Origin: JACKII01 sp041687435 | GTDB lineage: Bacteria > Pseudomonadota > Alphaproteobacteria > Bin95 | Assembly: GCA_041687435.1 (NCBI GenBank) | Contig: JAWLBX010000024.1 | Coordinates: 1-51,165, forward strand | Direction of reading: 5' to 3' | DNA: 51,165 nucleotides | Shown: positions 16,158 to 23,921 of the stretch, in pieces | Layout of the letters: each line of letters begins with the position of its first letter | How positions within the stretch are numbered: the stretch's first letter is position 1 | The notes under the pieces: generated by a model | Told to the model about the DNA's origin: nothing | Database searches by the model: none | Seen by the model: the letters and a program-made list of their open reading frames with translations, nothing else | Translations under genes and position numbers: made by a program

Positions 16158-18001
16158 TGACACAAGCAATCGAAGCAACGAACGAGTTCGTCGTTAAGTT
16201 CGCCAACGTAAACGGCTCCGGCTCAGCCAGTGCGAACGAGCTGTTTGCCCGTTCCATCCTGCGGATGGGCATTCCGGTCAGCCCGCGCAATATCTTCCCC
16301 TCCAACATCCAGGGCCTGCCGACCTGGTACGAGGTGCGGGTGAGCGAGAAGGGCTATCTGGGCCGGCGCGGCGGTGTCGATATGCTGGTGGCGATGAACC
16401 CGCAGACCTGGAAGCAGGACGTGGCGGAACTGTCGCCGGGCGGATACCTGTTCTACGATTCCACCCGGCCGATGCCGCAGAGCATGTTCCGCGACGATAT
16501 CAACGTCATCGGCGTGCCGCTGACCGCGATTTGTAATGCGACCTACAGCGATGCGCGCCAGCGCCAGCTGTTCAAGAACATTATTTATATCGGCGCATTG
16601 TCGATCCTGCTGGATATCGACCCGGCGGTGATCGAACGGCTGTTCGGCGAGCAATACAAGGGCAAGGAAGCCCTGATCGACGCCAACAAAATGGCGCTGA
16701 AGCTGGGCCGCGACTGGGCGACGGAAAATCTCGATCCCGCCTTGTGCCGATTGAAGGTGCGCCCGACCGACAAGGTCGGGGATCGCATCTTTATGGAAGG
16801 CAACGCGGCGGCCGCGCTCGGCTGCGTCTATGGCGGCGCCACGGTCTGTGCCTGGTATCCGATCACGCCATCATCGTCGCTGGCGGAGGCGTTCCAGTCC
16901 TTCTGCCAGCGCTATCGGCGCGAGAAGGAAACCGGCGAGGCGAAATACGCCATTGTACAGGCGGAGGATGAATTGGCCTCCATCGGCATGGTGATCGGCG
17001 CGGGCTGGAACGGTGCGCGCGCCTTCACCGCCACCTCCGGCCCCGGCATCAGCCTGATGACGGAGTTCATCGGCCTCGCCTATTTCGCCGAGGTGCCGGC
17101 GGTGCTGATCAACGTGCAGCGCGGCGGCCCCTCCACCGGCATGCCGACCCGCACGCAGCAGGCGGACCTGCTGTCCTGCGCCTATGCCTCCAACGGCGAT
17201 ACCAAGCACCCGCTGCTGTTCCCGGAAGACCCGAAAGAGTGTTTCGATCTTTCCGCCGAGGCGCTGGACTTGGCCGACCGGCTGCAAACGCCGGTATTCG
17301 TCATGACCGACCTGGATATCGGCATGAACCAGCGCCTGTGTCAGCCGCTCGAATGGGACGACAGCCGCCAGTATGATCGCGGCAAGGTGATGACTGCGGA
17401 AGAACTGGAAGCCGGCAAGGATTTTGGCCGCTATCTGGACGTGGACGGCGACGGCATCCCCTACCGAACATATCCGGGCACGCACGAAACCCGCGGCGCC
17501 TACTTCACCCGCGGCACCACCAAGGACCGTTACGCCCGCTACTCGGAAGAGGGGCCGGTGTATGTGGACAATATGGAGCGGCTGGAAAAGAAGTGGCAGA
17601 CCGCACGCAATATCGTGCCGCAGCCGATCCGCCGTGATGCGGCAGAGGCGACAAAGTACGGCGTGCTCTATTTCGGCTCCACCAGCCCGGCCATGGACGA
17701 GGCGCTGGACTTGCTGACCGAGCGGGGCGGCCATGTCAACGCGCTGCGGCTGCGCGCCTTCCCCTTTCCGGAGAGCGTGCGCAACTTCATCCTGGAACAC
17801 GACAAGGTGTTCATCGTGGAACAGAACCGCGACGGCCAGATGCGCGGCATGCTGATCAGCGAGTTGGAAATCGATCCGGCGCGGATGATCCCGGTCTGCC
17901 ACTATGACGGTACGCCGATCACCGGCCGTTTCATCGCCGGCGCCATTGGCAACCACCTCGAAGAGTTCAAAGTCGTTTCCCTCGAAAGGGCTGCGTCATG
18001 A
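16157..18001 (+). CDS. korA: 2-oxoacid:acceptor oxidoreductase subunit alpha, KorA-like
   Basis: Fused gamma-alpha subunit of a thiamine-diphosphate enzyme that oxidatively decarboxylates a 2-oxoacid, probably 2-oxoglutarate, to the acyl-CoA. 614 residues. The gamma domain occupies about residues 10-190 (NVNGSGSASANELFARSILR at its start). The alpha domain begins at GNAAAALGCVYGGATVCAWY near 217, with YPITPSSSLAE and TATSGPGISLMTEFIGLAYF, both conserved in KorA/PorA proteins. The start ATG shares one base with the upstream stop, and the downstream korB start overlaps the end by four bases, so the three genes are tightly coupled. Substrate choice (2-oxoglutarate versus pyruvate or branched 2-oxoacids) is not proven by sequence. 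Confidence 0.9.
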   Translation: MTQAIEATNEFVVKFANVNGSGSASANELFARSILRMGIPVSPRNIFPSNIQGLPTWYEVRVSEKGYLGRRGGVDMLVAMNPQTWKQDVAELSPGGYLFYDSTRPMPQSMFRDDINVIGVPLTAICNATYSDARQRQLFKNIIYIGALSILLDIDPAVIERLFGEQYKGKEALIDANKMALKLGRDWATENLDPALCRLKVRPTDKVGDRIFMEGNAAAALGCVYGGATVCAWYPITPSSSLAEAFQSFCQRYRREKETGEAKYAIVQAEDELASIGMVIGAGWNGARAFTATSGPGISLMTEFIGLAYFAEVPAVLINVQRGGPSTGMPTRTQQADLLSCAYASNGDTKHPLLFPEDPKECFDLSAEALDLADRLQTPVFVMTDLDIGMNQRLCQPLEWDDSRQYDRGKVMTAEELEAGKDFGRYLDVDGDGIPYRTYPGTHETRGAYFTRGTTKDRYARYSEEGPVYVDNMERLEKKWQTARNIVPQPIRRDAAEATKYGVLYFGSTSPAMDEALDLLTERGGHVNALRLRAFPFPESVRNFILEHDKVFIVEQNRDGQMRGMLISELEIDPARMIPVCHYDGTPITGRFIAGAIGNHLEEFKVVSLERAAS

Positions 18002-19053
18002 CCTATATCACCAAGCCGAAACTGCACCATCCGGCGCTGCCGAAGAACGAGGTCGGCTACACTCGCCGTGATTACGAAGGCGCCATCTCGACGCTATGTG
18101 CCGGTTGCGGCCACGACTCGATCAGTGCCGCCATCGTGCAGGCCTGTTTCGAGCTTTCGATCGAGCCGCACCGGGTGGCGAAGCTCTCCGGTATCGGCTG
18201 CTCGTCGAAAACGCCGACCTACTTCCTCGGCAACAGCCACGGCTTCAACACCGTGCACGGTCGCATGCCCAGCGTGCTGACCGGCGCCAACCTGGCGAAC
18301 CGCGACTTGGTCTATATGGGCGTCTCCGGCGATGGCGACAGCGCGAGCATCGGCCTTGGCCAGTTCGCGCACATCATGCGGCGCGGCGTGAACATGACCT
18401 ATATCGTCATGAACAATGGCGTCTATGGGCTGACCAAGGGCCAGTTCTCGGCGACGGCCGACAAGGGCTCCATTGCGAAGAAAGGTGCGGTCAACAACGA
18501 TAGCGGCATCGACTTGGCCTCGCTGGCGATTATCATGGGCGCCAGTTTCGTCGCGCGCTCGTTCTCCGGCGACAAGGCGCAGCTTGTGCCCCTGATCAAG
18601 GCTGCGGTGAGCCATCCCGGCGCTGCCATTCTCGACGTGGTCAGCCCGTGCGTGGCCTTCAACAACCACCAGGGCTCGACCAAGAGCTATGATTTTGTGC
18701 GCGAGCACAATGAAACGGTGAACCGGCTCGACGTGATCCTCGGCGCGCCGCCGATAACCGCGGATTATGCGCCGGGCGAGGTGGTAGAGGTGCCACAGGC
18801 CGGCGGGGCGACCCTGCGCCTGCGCAAGATCACGCCGGATTACGATCCATCGGACAAGGCTGGCGCGCTGGCGTTTATCGAGGACAAGAACCGGGCGGGC
18901 GAACTGGCGACCGGCCTCCTGTATCTCGACCCGCTGCCACAGGACCTGCATGCCAACCTGAAAACGGTGCAAACGCCGCTGAACCGGTTGGGGGAGGGGG
19001 ATTTGTGCCCCGGCAGCAGCGTGCTCGACACGATCAACGCTGCGCTTCGCTAA
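17998..19053 (+). CDS. korB: 2-oxoacid:acceptor oxidoreductase subunit beta, KorB-like
   Basis: Thiamine-diphosphate and Fe-S subunit that pairs with the KorA-like protein. 351 residues. Cys34 and Cys37 in CAGCGH, Cys68 in GIGCSSK and a later Cys in SPCVAFNNHQGS are the four ligands expected for the single [4Fe-4S] cluster. The thiamine-diphosphate/Mg motif is GDGDSASIGLGQF (residues 111-123) followed by MNNGVYGLTKGQFS. The C-terminal extension after about residue 240 is larger than in archaeal KorB. The start overlaps korA (ATGA). A strong terminator follows at 19092-19125. Confidence 0.92.
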   Translation: MTYITKPKLHHPALPKNEVGYTRRDYEGAISTLCAGCGHDSISAAIVQACFELSIEPHRVAKLSGIGCSSKTPTYFLGNSHGFNTVHGRMPSVLTGANLANRDLVYMGVSGDGDSASIGLGQFAHIMRRGVNMTYIVMNNGVYGLTKGQFSATADKGSIAKKGAVNNDSGIDLASLAIIMGASFVARSFSGDKAQLVPLIKAAVSHPGAAILDVVSPCVAFNNHQGSTKSYDFVREHNETVNRLDVILGAPPITADYAPGEVVEVPQAGGATLRLRKITPDYDPSDKAGALAFIEDKNRAGELATGLLYLDPLPQDLHANLKTVQTPLNRLGEGDLCPGSSVLDTINAALR

Positions 19054-19091
19054 CGTGAAGCCGGCGGGCAATGCCGGCTTGAGCATTTGAA

Positions 19092-19125
19092 CGGGCGCGG
19101 TCTGCCAACAGCCCGCGCCCGTTTT
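19092..19125 (+). terminator. Terminator after the kor operon
   Basis: A perfect 9-bp stem (19092-19100 with 19113-19121, CGGGCGCGG and its complement) with a 12-base loop, followed by TTTTCTTT. A smaller hairpin (AAGCCGGC...GCCGGCTT, about 19057-19080) lies just before it. Confidence 0.88.
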
Positions 19126-19141
19126 CTTTGTGTGCCGCGCC

Positions 19142-20407
19142 TCAGTCGTCGCCGGCTGCGGCCTGGGCCTTGGCATTGCCTGGCATAGAGGCCTTGACGG
19201 CCGCCCTGACCACCGGCGTTTCCTCTCTCGATGGCGCCTGCATCAGCGGCTTTCGCGCGAGCGCGGCCTCGATATGGGGCGCAAGTTCCTTTGCCTTTTT
19301 CTCCTCACGCTCCTGCACTTCCGCGTGGTAGATCGGCATGACCTTTTCCGCGAACAGTTCCATCGATTCGGTGATGTTCTGGTTGGTGTTGCGCCCGGCC
19401 TGTTGCATCAGGATGACCTGATCGACGCCGGAATCGGAGAGGCCGCGCAGATGGCGGATCATGTCGTCGGGGGTGCCGATTCCCTGGCTGTCATACTCGC
19501 CACGGGCGCGCGCTGCCTCGATCAGCCGGTCGGTCGCATCGCCGCGGGCCTTGATGAAGTCGCTCCACATGTCCGAATGGCCGGGCACGAAATCCTCCGC
19601 CACCAGCTTCTGCTGGGAATAGCGGAAGAACTCGAAATTGTCCTTGCCGCGCCGGATCGCTTCTTCCCGGTCCTCGTGCATGGAAAAGGCGGAGACGACG
19701 GCGATGTTCGGGTTGACCGAACGGCCCAGCGGCACGCATTCCTCCGACTTGATGATGCCGTAATAGATGTCGGCCCAAGTCTTGGCCTCGTCCGGGTCGA
19801 TGAAAGAGAAGGCCAGAGCGCCGATGCCGTTCTTGGCGGCGATGCGGATGGTGTCGCGGTTGGTGCAGGCCATCCACAGCGGCGGGTGCGGCTTCTGATA
19901 AGGTTTTGGCAGCACGTTGCGGGCCGGCATGGAAAAGCCGTCGCCCTCGTAGCCGGGGTACGGCTCCAGCGCCAGCATGTTGCAAATCTGCTCCGCCGCT
20001 TCCAGCGCGTGTGCGCGTTTGGTCTTGGCGGAAATGCCGAACGCCCCCAGCTCCAGCCGCGTCGCGCCCTCACCGAGCCCGAAATCGACCCGGCCATCCG
20101 ACAGCAGGTCCAGCGTCGCGATGGTCTCAGCCGAGCGGGCCGGGTGGTTGTAGTTCGGGATCACCTGTTTGATGCCGTGGCCAAGGCGGATGTTTTTCGT
20201 CCGGCTGGCGGCAGCGGCCAGTAGCACCTCCGGCGCGGATGAATGCGAGTATTCATCGAGGAAATGATGCTCCACCTCCCACGCGTAATCGAAGCCAAGC
20301 TGATCGGCCAGAATGATCTGCTCCAGCGCCTCCTTGAACAGGCGGTGTTCGTCGCCGTCGTTCCAGGGGCGGGGCAGTTGCAGTTCGTAAAAGACGCCAA
20401 AACGCAT
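19142..20407 (-). CDS. Luciferase-like flavin-dependent monooxygenase
   Basis: Member of the LLM (bacterial luciferase-like) class, which uses reduced FMN or F420 with O2 on an organic substrate. 421 residues from the ATG at 20407; 11 more codons upstream are open but unlikely. The N-terminal strand MRFGVFYELQLPRPW is followed by FDYAWEVEHHFLDEYSHSSA, a typical LLM active-site helix region, and GRVDFGLGEGATRLELGAFG, close to the usual flavin-phosphate site. The C-terminal 80 residues are charged, then Ala-rich, and look like an unstructured tail. A flavin reductase is not encoded nearby. Divergent from the thiolase-fold/DUF35 pair. Confidence 0.85.
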   Translation of the reverse strand: MRFGVFYELQLPRPWNDGDEHRLFKEALEQIILADQLGFDYAWEVEHHFLDEYSHSSAPEVLLAAAASRTKNIRLGHGIKQVIPNYNHPARSAETIATLDLLSDGRVDFGLGEGATRLELGAFGISAKTKRAHALEAAEQICNMLALEPYPGYEGDGFSMPARNVLPKPYQKPHPPLWMACTNRDTIRIAAKNGIGALAFSFIDPDEAKTWADIYYGIIKSEECVPLGRSVNPNIAVVSAFSMHEDREEAIRRGKDNFEFFRYSQQKLVAEDFVPGHSDMWSDFIKARGDATDRLIEAARARGEYDSQGIGTPDDMIRHLRGLSDSGVDQVILMQQAGRNTNQNITESMELFAEKVMPIYHAEVQEREEKKAKELAPHIEAALARKPLMQAPSREETPVVRAAVKASMPGNAKAQAAAGDD

Positions 20408-20590
20408 CGGGCAGGGATCCTTCCCAGGGGGCTGTTGCACTTTGGGCGCAGGATCGTGACTATGCCTGCCGGGGTCAAGGCTACGGTCTGTCGGTTGCAG
20501 GCAAACACGAGGCTTCCCCTTGGCGATGGCGTACCATTACATTTGCGGCCAAGCAAAATTCAAGACACACCGCGCACGAGGATATCGCCC

Positions 20591-21745
20591 ATGGTGAACA
20601 CACTGAACGGCAAGGCGGCCGTCACCGGCATCGGGGAAACCGCCTATACCCGCGGCACTGACAAAAGCTCCATCGGGCTGATGTGCGAGGCGTCGCTGAA
20701 GGCGATTGCCGATGCGGGGCTGAAGCCGAACCAGATCGACGGGATCATCCCCTATGCAGTCGGCCCGGTGGCAGAGGAGGTCATGACGAATTTGGGCCTG
20801 GAGGACATTCGCTTTTCCGGGCAGACGCCGATGGGCGGTGCCAGTGCGGTTGCCGCCTTGCAATGCGCCGCAGCCGTGATTGCGGCCGGGGTCTGCCGGC
20901 ATGTGCTGCTGGTGCTGGGCCGGCGCGGCTATTCGGATTCGCGCGTGGCGACCCGGCTGGCGGCCATGCCGCAATTCCGCATCGTCGGCGAGTTCGAGAA
21001 CCCGGTAGGTGCCATCGCGCCCGCCCAGCTCTACGCACCGATGGCCCGGCGGCATATGGAGCTTTACGGCACCACGCCCGACCAGTTCGCCGAAGTGGCC
21101 ATCGCCATGCGCAACCATGCCATGCTGAACGACAACGCCATCATGCAGAAGCCGTTGACGGTGGGGGATCACCACGCCAGCCGCATGATCTCCGACCCCT
21201 TCCGCCTGTTCGACTGCTCGCTCGAGAGCGATGGGGCCTGCGCGGTGGTGGTTAGTGCCGCCGATGCGGCGCGCGACACGCGGGCGCCGGTGCGCATTCT
21301 GGGGGCGGCTGAGGGGCATCCGGACTCACCCAGCACTATCACCCAGCGCCGCGACATTACCACGCTGGGCCTCGCCAAGGCCGCGCCGCGTGCGTTCGAA
21401 ATGGCGGGGGTCAGCCACAAGGATATTCATGTCGTCCAGATTTACGACTGCTTCACCTTCACGGTGATTGCGGAGATCGAGGATTTGGGCTTCTGCCAAA
21501 AGGGCGAGGGCGGGGCCTTCGTCGAGAGCGGGCGCATCCGGCTCGGCGGTGAACTGCCAGTCAACACCCATGGCGGCCTGCTCAGCCAGGCGCACATCGC
21601 CGGCATGAACCATATCTACGAACTGGTGCGCCAGTTGCGGGGAGAGGCGGGGCGTGCGCAGGTTGAAAACGCCGAGATCGGCCTTGTCACCGGCTATGGC
21701 GATCTGGGCGATGGCTCCATCGCGATCATGCAGAAGGGAGCCTGA
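20591..21745 (+). CDS. Thiolase-fold protein without the usual nucleophilic Cys
   Basis: Thiolase-superfamily protein of the SCP-x/Ltp type, 384 residues from the ATG at 20591 with GAGGAT upstream. The first domain ends in FSGQTPMGGASAVAALQCAA where true thiolases have the nucleophilic Cys (NxxCxSG); here that position is Gly or Met. The second half keeps YDCFTFTVIAEIEDLGFC and NTHGGLLSQAHIAGMNH, which replaces the usual GHPxG loop. A DUF35 Zn-ribbon/OB-fold partner starts three bases after the stop. In Ltp2-type steroid side-chain degradation such pairs act as retro-aldolases rather than thiolases. That role is an inference; the acyl-CoA substrate is unknown. Confidence 0.85.
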   Translation: MVNTLNGKAAVTGIGETAYTRGTDKSSIGLMCEASLKAIADAGLKPNQIDGIIPYAVGPVAEEVMTNLGLEDIRFSGQTPMGGASAVAALQCAAAVIAAGVCRHVLLVLGRRGYSDSRVATRLAAMPQFRIVGEFENPVGAIAPAQLYAPMARRHMELYGTTPDQFAEVAIAMRNHAMLNDNAIMQKPLTVGDHHASRMISDPFRLFDCSLESDGACAVVVSAADAARDTRAPVRILGAAEGHPDSPSTITQRRDITTLGLAKAAPRAFEMAGVSHKDIHVVQIYDCFTFTVIAEIEDLGFCQKGEGGAFVESGRIRLGGELPVNTHGGLLSQAHIAGMNHIYELVRQLRGEAGRAQVENAEIGLVTGYGDLGDGSIAIMQKGA

Positions 21746-21748
21746 ACC

Positions 21749-22162
21749 ATGAACGACGTCTATTCCAAACCGCTGCCCGAACCCAGCATCGATTCCAAGC
21801 CGTTTTGGGACGGGCTGAAGGAGCATCGCATCCTGCTGCAAACCTGCGCGAACTGCGGCAAGAAACGCCATTATCCGCGGCCGGTCTGCGATGCCTGTCA
21901 TTCCATGGACTGCGACTGGACCGAGGCAAGCGGCTGCGGCGTCATCTATAGCTGGACGGAGACGCATCACCCCTTCCACATCGGTTTCAAGGCGGAGGTG
22001 CCCTACATCCTCGTCACCACCGATCTGGAGGAAGGCGTGCGTGTGCAAAGCCAGCTGATTGGCGCCAAACTTCAAGACCTGAAAATCGGCCTGCCGGTGG
22101 AGGCTGTTTTCGCGGATGCGGCGGAAGGGGTTGTTCTGCCGTATTTCCGGCTTGCCCGGTAA
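21749..22162 (+). CDS. DUF35 Zn-ribbon / OB-fold partner protein
   Basis: 137-residue protein with an N-terminal helix, a rubredoxin-like Zn ribbon (CANCGKKRHYPRPVCDAC, residues about 33-50) and a C-terminal OB fold (GVIYSWTETHHPFHIGF, then a beta barrel ending VLPYFRLAR). Proteins of this family bind thiolase-fold enzymes and shape or cover the acyl-CoA site. The gene starts three bases after the thiolase-fold gene stops, so the two are translationally coupled and probably form one complex. No catalytic residues of its own are evident. Confidence 0.9.
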   Translation: MNDVYSKPLPEPSIDSKPFWDGLKEHRILLQTCANCGKKRHYPRPVCDACHSMDCDWTEASGCGVIYSWTETHHPFHIGFKAEVPYILVTTDLEEGVRVQSQLIGAKLQDLKIGLPVEAVFADAAEGVVLPYFRLAR

Positions 22163-22181
22163 ATGTGGTCCAAAACAGCGC

Positions 22182-22203
22182 GCGCCATCTTGAATGATGG
22201 CGC
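22182..22203 (+). repeat. Perfect hairpin between DUF35 gene and hemA
   Basis: GCGCCATC (22182-22189) and GATGGCGC (22196-22203) form a perfect 8-bp stem with a 6-base loop. No T-run follows, so it is not a classic terminator. It sits 20 bases after the DUF35 stop and about 100 bases before hemA. Confidence 0.5.
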
Positions 22204-22304
22204 CGCCTCCGCGATGGTAACATGTGCTGTCGTACAAGTCCCGTCGAACGCGTGAAAGCCGTGACGCGTTCGTCAGCCGCCAAGAGAACACCAGGGCCGA
22301 TGGC

Positions 22305-23519
22305 ATGACCTACGATCAGCATTTCGACAGCCTGCTGGGCCGCCTGAAGGCCGAGGGCAACTACCGCACCTTCGCCGAAATCCTCCGCGAGCGCGGCAAC
22401 TTCCCGAACGGCATGCACCGTACCGGAGAGGGCGAGCAGCCGATCACCGTCTGGTGTTCGAACGACTATCTGGCCATGGCCCAGCACCCGGCCGTAACCG
22501 GCGCCATGCATGAGGCGCTGGACAAGGTCGGCGCCGGCTCCGGCGGTACCCGCAACATCGCCGGCACCACGGCCTATCATGTGGAGCTGGAGCGCGAGTT
22601 AGCCGACCTGCATGGCACGGAGGCCGCCCTGGTCTGCACGTCCGGCTATGTCGCGAACGAGGCGGCGCTGGGCACGCTGGGGCGGCTGCTGCCGGATTGC
22701 CTGATCCTGTCGGATGCGCTTAACCACGCTTCCATGATCGACGGCATCAAGACCGCCCGTTGCGAGCGTGTGGTGTTCCGCCACAACGATCTGGGGCACC
22801 TGGAGGAGTTGCTGGCCGCGCAGCCGCTGGAACGGCCAAAGCTGATTGCGTTCGAAAGCGTCTATTCCATGGACGGCGATTTCGCGCCGATCGCCAAAAT
22901 CTGCGATCTGGCGGAGACGTACAACGCACTGACCTATATCGACGAGGTGCACGGCGTCGGCCTCTATGGCGCGACCGGCGCGGGCGTGGCGGAGCGTGAC
23001 GGCGTCTCGGGGCGGATTGACGTGATCTCCGGCACGCTGGCCAAGGCGTTCGGTGTCATGGGCGGCTATATCGCGGCGTCTGCCAGGATTTGTGACGTGG
23101 TGCGCAGCTTTGCCGCCAATTTCATCTTCACCACCTCGATCTCCCCCGTGATCGCCGCCGGCGCCATCGCCAGCATCCGGCATGTGCGGAGCAGTTCTGT
23201 GGAGCGTGACGCGCTGCACGCCAATGCGGCCTACCTGAAGGCCGGGCTGCTGGCGCGCGGCCTGCCGCTGATGGCGAGTCCCAGCCATATCGTGCCGGTG
23301 CGCATCGGCGACCCGGTGCGCTGCAAGGTGCTCTGCGACCGGCTGATGGCGGACCACGGCATCTATGTGCAGCCGATCAACTACCCGACCGTGCCGAAGG
23401 GGGCGGAGCGCATGCGGCTGACCCCCAGCCCGCAGCACACCAAGGCCGATATCGACCGGCTGTTGGATGCGCTTGAGGCCCTGATGGGCTCCAACAGCGT
23501 CGTGCAAGCGGCGGAGTGA
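22305..23519 (+). CDS. hemA: 5-aminolevulinate synthase
   Basis: Condenses glycine with succinyl-CoA to 5-aminolevulinate, the first step of tetrapyrrole synthesis by the C4 route found in Alphaproteobacteria. 404 residues. The N-terminus MTYDQHFDSLLGRLKAEGNY lines up with known bacterial HemA starts, which decides the ATG at 22305 over upstream in-frame codons. The pyridoxal-phosphate lysine is Lys247 in SGTLAKAFGVMGGY; YIDEVHGVGLYG holds the conserved Asp and His. The glycine-rich GAGSGGTRNIAGT segment near residue 74 binds CoA. It supplies heme for the P450 encoded in this window and for respiratory proteins. No Fnr- or heme-type site was recognised upstream. Confidence 0.96.
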   Translation: MTYDQHFDSLLGRLKAEGNYRTFAEILRERGNFPNGMHRTGEGEQPITVWCSNDYLAMAQHPAVTGAMHEALDKVGAGSGGTRNIAGTTAYHVELERELADLHGTEAALVCTSGYVANEAALGTLGRLLPDCLILSDALNHASMIDGIKTARCERVVFRHNDLGHLEELLAAQPLERPKLIAFESVYSMDGDFAPIAKICDLAETYNALTYIDEVHGVGLYGATGAGVAERDGVSGRIDVISGTLAKAFGVMGGYIAASARICDVVRSFAANFIFTTSISPVIAAGAIASIRHVRSSSVERDALHANAAYLKAGLLARGLPLMASPSHIVPVRIGDPVRCKVLCDRLMADHGIYVQPINYPTVPKGAERMRLTPSPQHTKADIDRLLDALEALMGSNSVVQAAE

Positions 23520-23601
23520 TGCCAGGCGCACAATCAACCGGACCGGTCGCCGTTTTCTTTCCTTGGTATGGCGCGGTGCCCGGACAGGTCGGCATAACAC
23601 C

Positions 23602-23630
23602 TTGACGGCGGCGGGGGCGGTACATAAGTT
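23602..23630 (+). promoter_or_regulatory. Promoter of the leuL-leuA leader transcript
   Basis: TTGACG (23602-23607) and TAAGTT (23625-23630) are separated by 17 bases. Seven bases after the -10 box lies the A of the leader-peptide ATG (23638), the expected transcription start. The mRNA would therefore begin at the start codon. Confidence 0.6.
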
Positions 23631-23637
23631 GATTGGC

Positions 23638-23688
23638 ATGACGAAACGCTTTGACCTCCTGCTCCTTATCGGCCCGGCGCTCCACTGA
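23638..23688 (+). CDS. leuL: Leucine attenuation leader peptide, apparently leaderless
   Basis: A 16-codon open frame, MTKRFDLLLLIGPALH, with four consecutive Leu codons (CTC CTG CTC CTT, 23656-23667), an Ile codon next, and a fifth Leu near the end. It lies about 280 bases upstream of leuA on the same strand. Such a run of codons for the pathway product, and for a related branched amino acid, is the hallmark of ribosome-mediated attenuation. There is no Shine-Dalgarno sequence. A good promoter places the predicted RNA 5' end on the ATG itself, so translation would be leaderless, as established for trpL of Sinorhizobium. The peptide itself probably has no catalytic role. Confidence 0.75.
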   Translation: MTKRFDLLLLIGPALH

Positions 23689-23812
23689 GTGTCGGGACAA
23701 AAGTGCTGAGCTAGTTTTCTGGTCTAACCGTTTAGGTTCTCATACCATGCTATCCATCTTCAATCTGCGCGCTTCGCGACTTAGCGGCGGCCGTCGGATT
23801 GCGTCCTGACGG
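23673..23812 (+). promoter_or_regulatory. Candidate attenuator structures of leuA
   Basis: Hand folding gives three competing pairings. CCCGGC (23673-23678), just after the Leu codons, can pair with GTCGGG (23691-23696). The second strand, extended to GTCGGGAC (23691-23698), can instead pair with GTCCTGAC (23803-23810) with one wobble. That downstream stretch is also part of a local hairpin, CCGTCGGA (23791-23798) with TCC-t-GACGG (23804-23812). A ribosome stalled on the Leu codons would block the first pairing and favour the second, breaking the local hairpin. No T-run follows the last hairpin, so how it stops transcription is unclear. Confidence 0.4.
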
Positions 23813-23921
23813 ACCAGCGGCCCCGGCGGCCGTGTGATGCGCCGCACCCTTTGCATAGACCTGTTCCGCGCGCCCGCCTTACAAACCCGGTGCCCGCGCC
23901 AGCCACGGAGAATTGAGCGTT

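Noticed and set aside
14511..16178. 555-codon open frame on the minus strand opposite the korC-like gene
   Set aside because: Shadow frame; the plus-strand product has clear FAD, NAD(P) and Fe-S motifs.
23520..23600. Terminator after hemA
   Set aside because: The only inverted repeat (ACCGG-A-CCGGT) has too small a loop to form a terminator hairpin, although a T-rich stretch follows.
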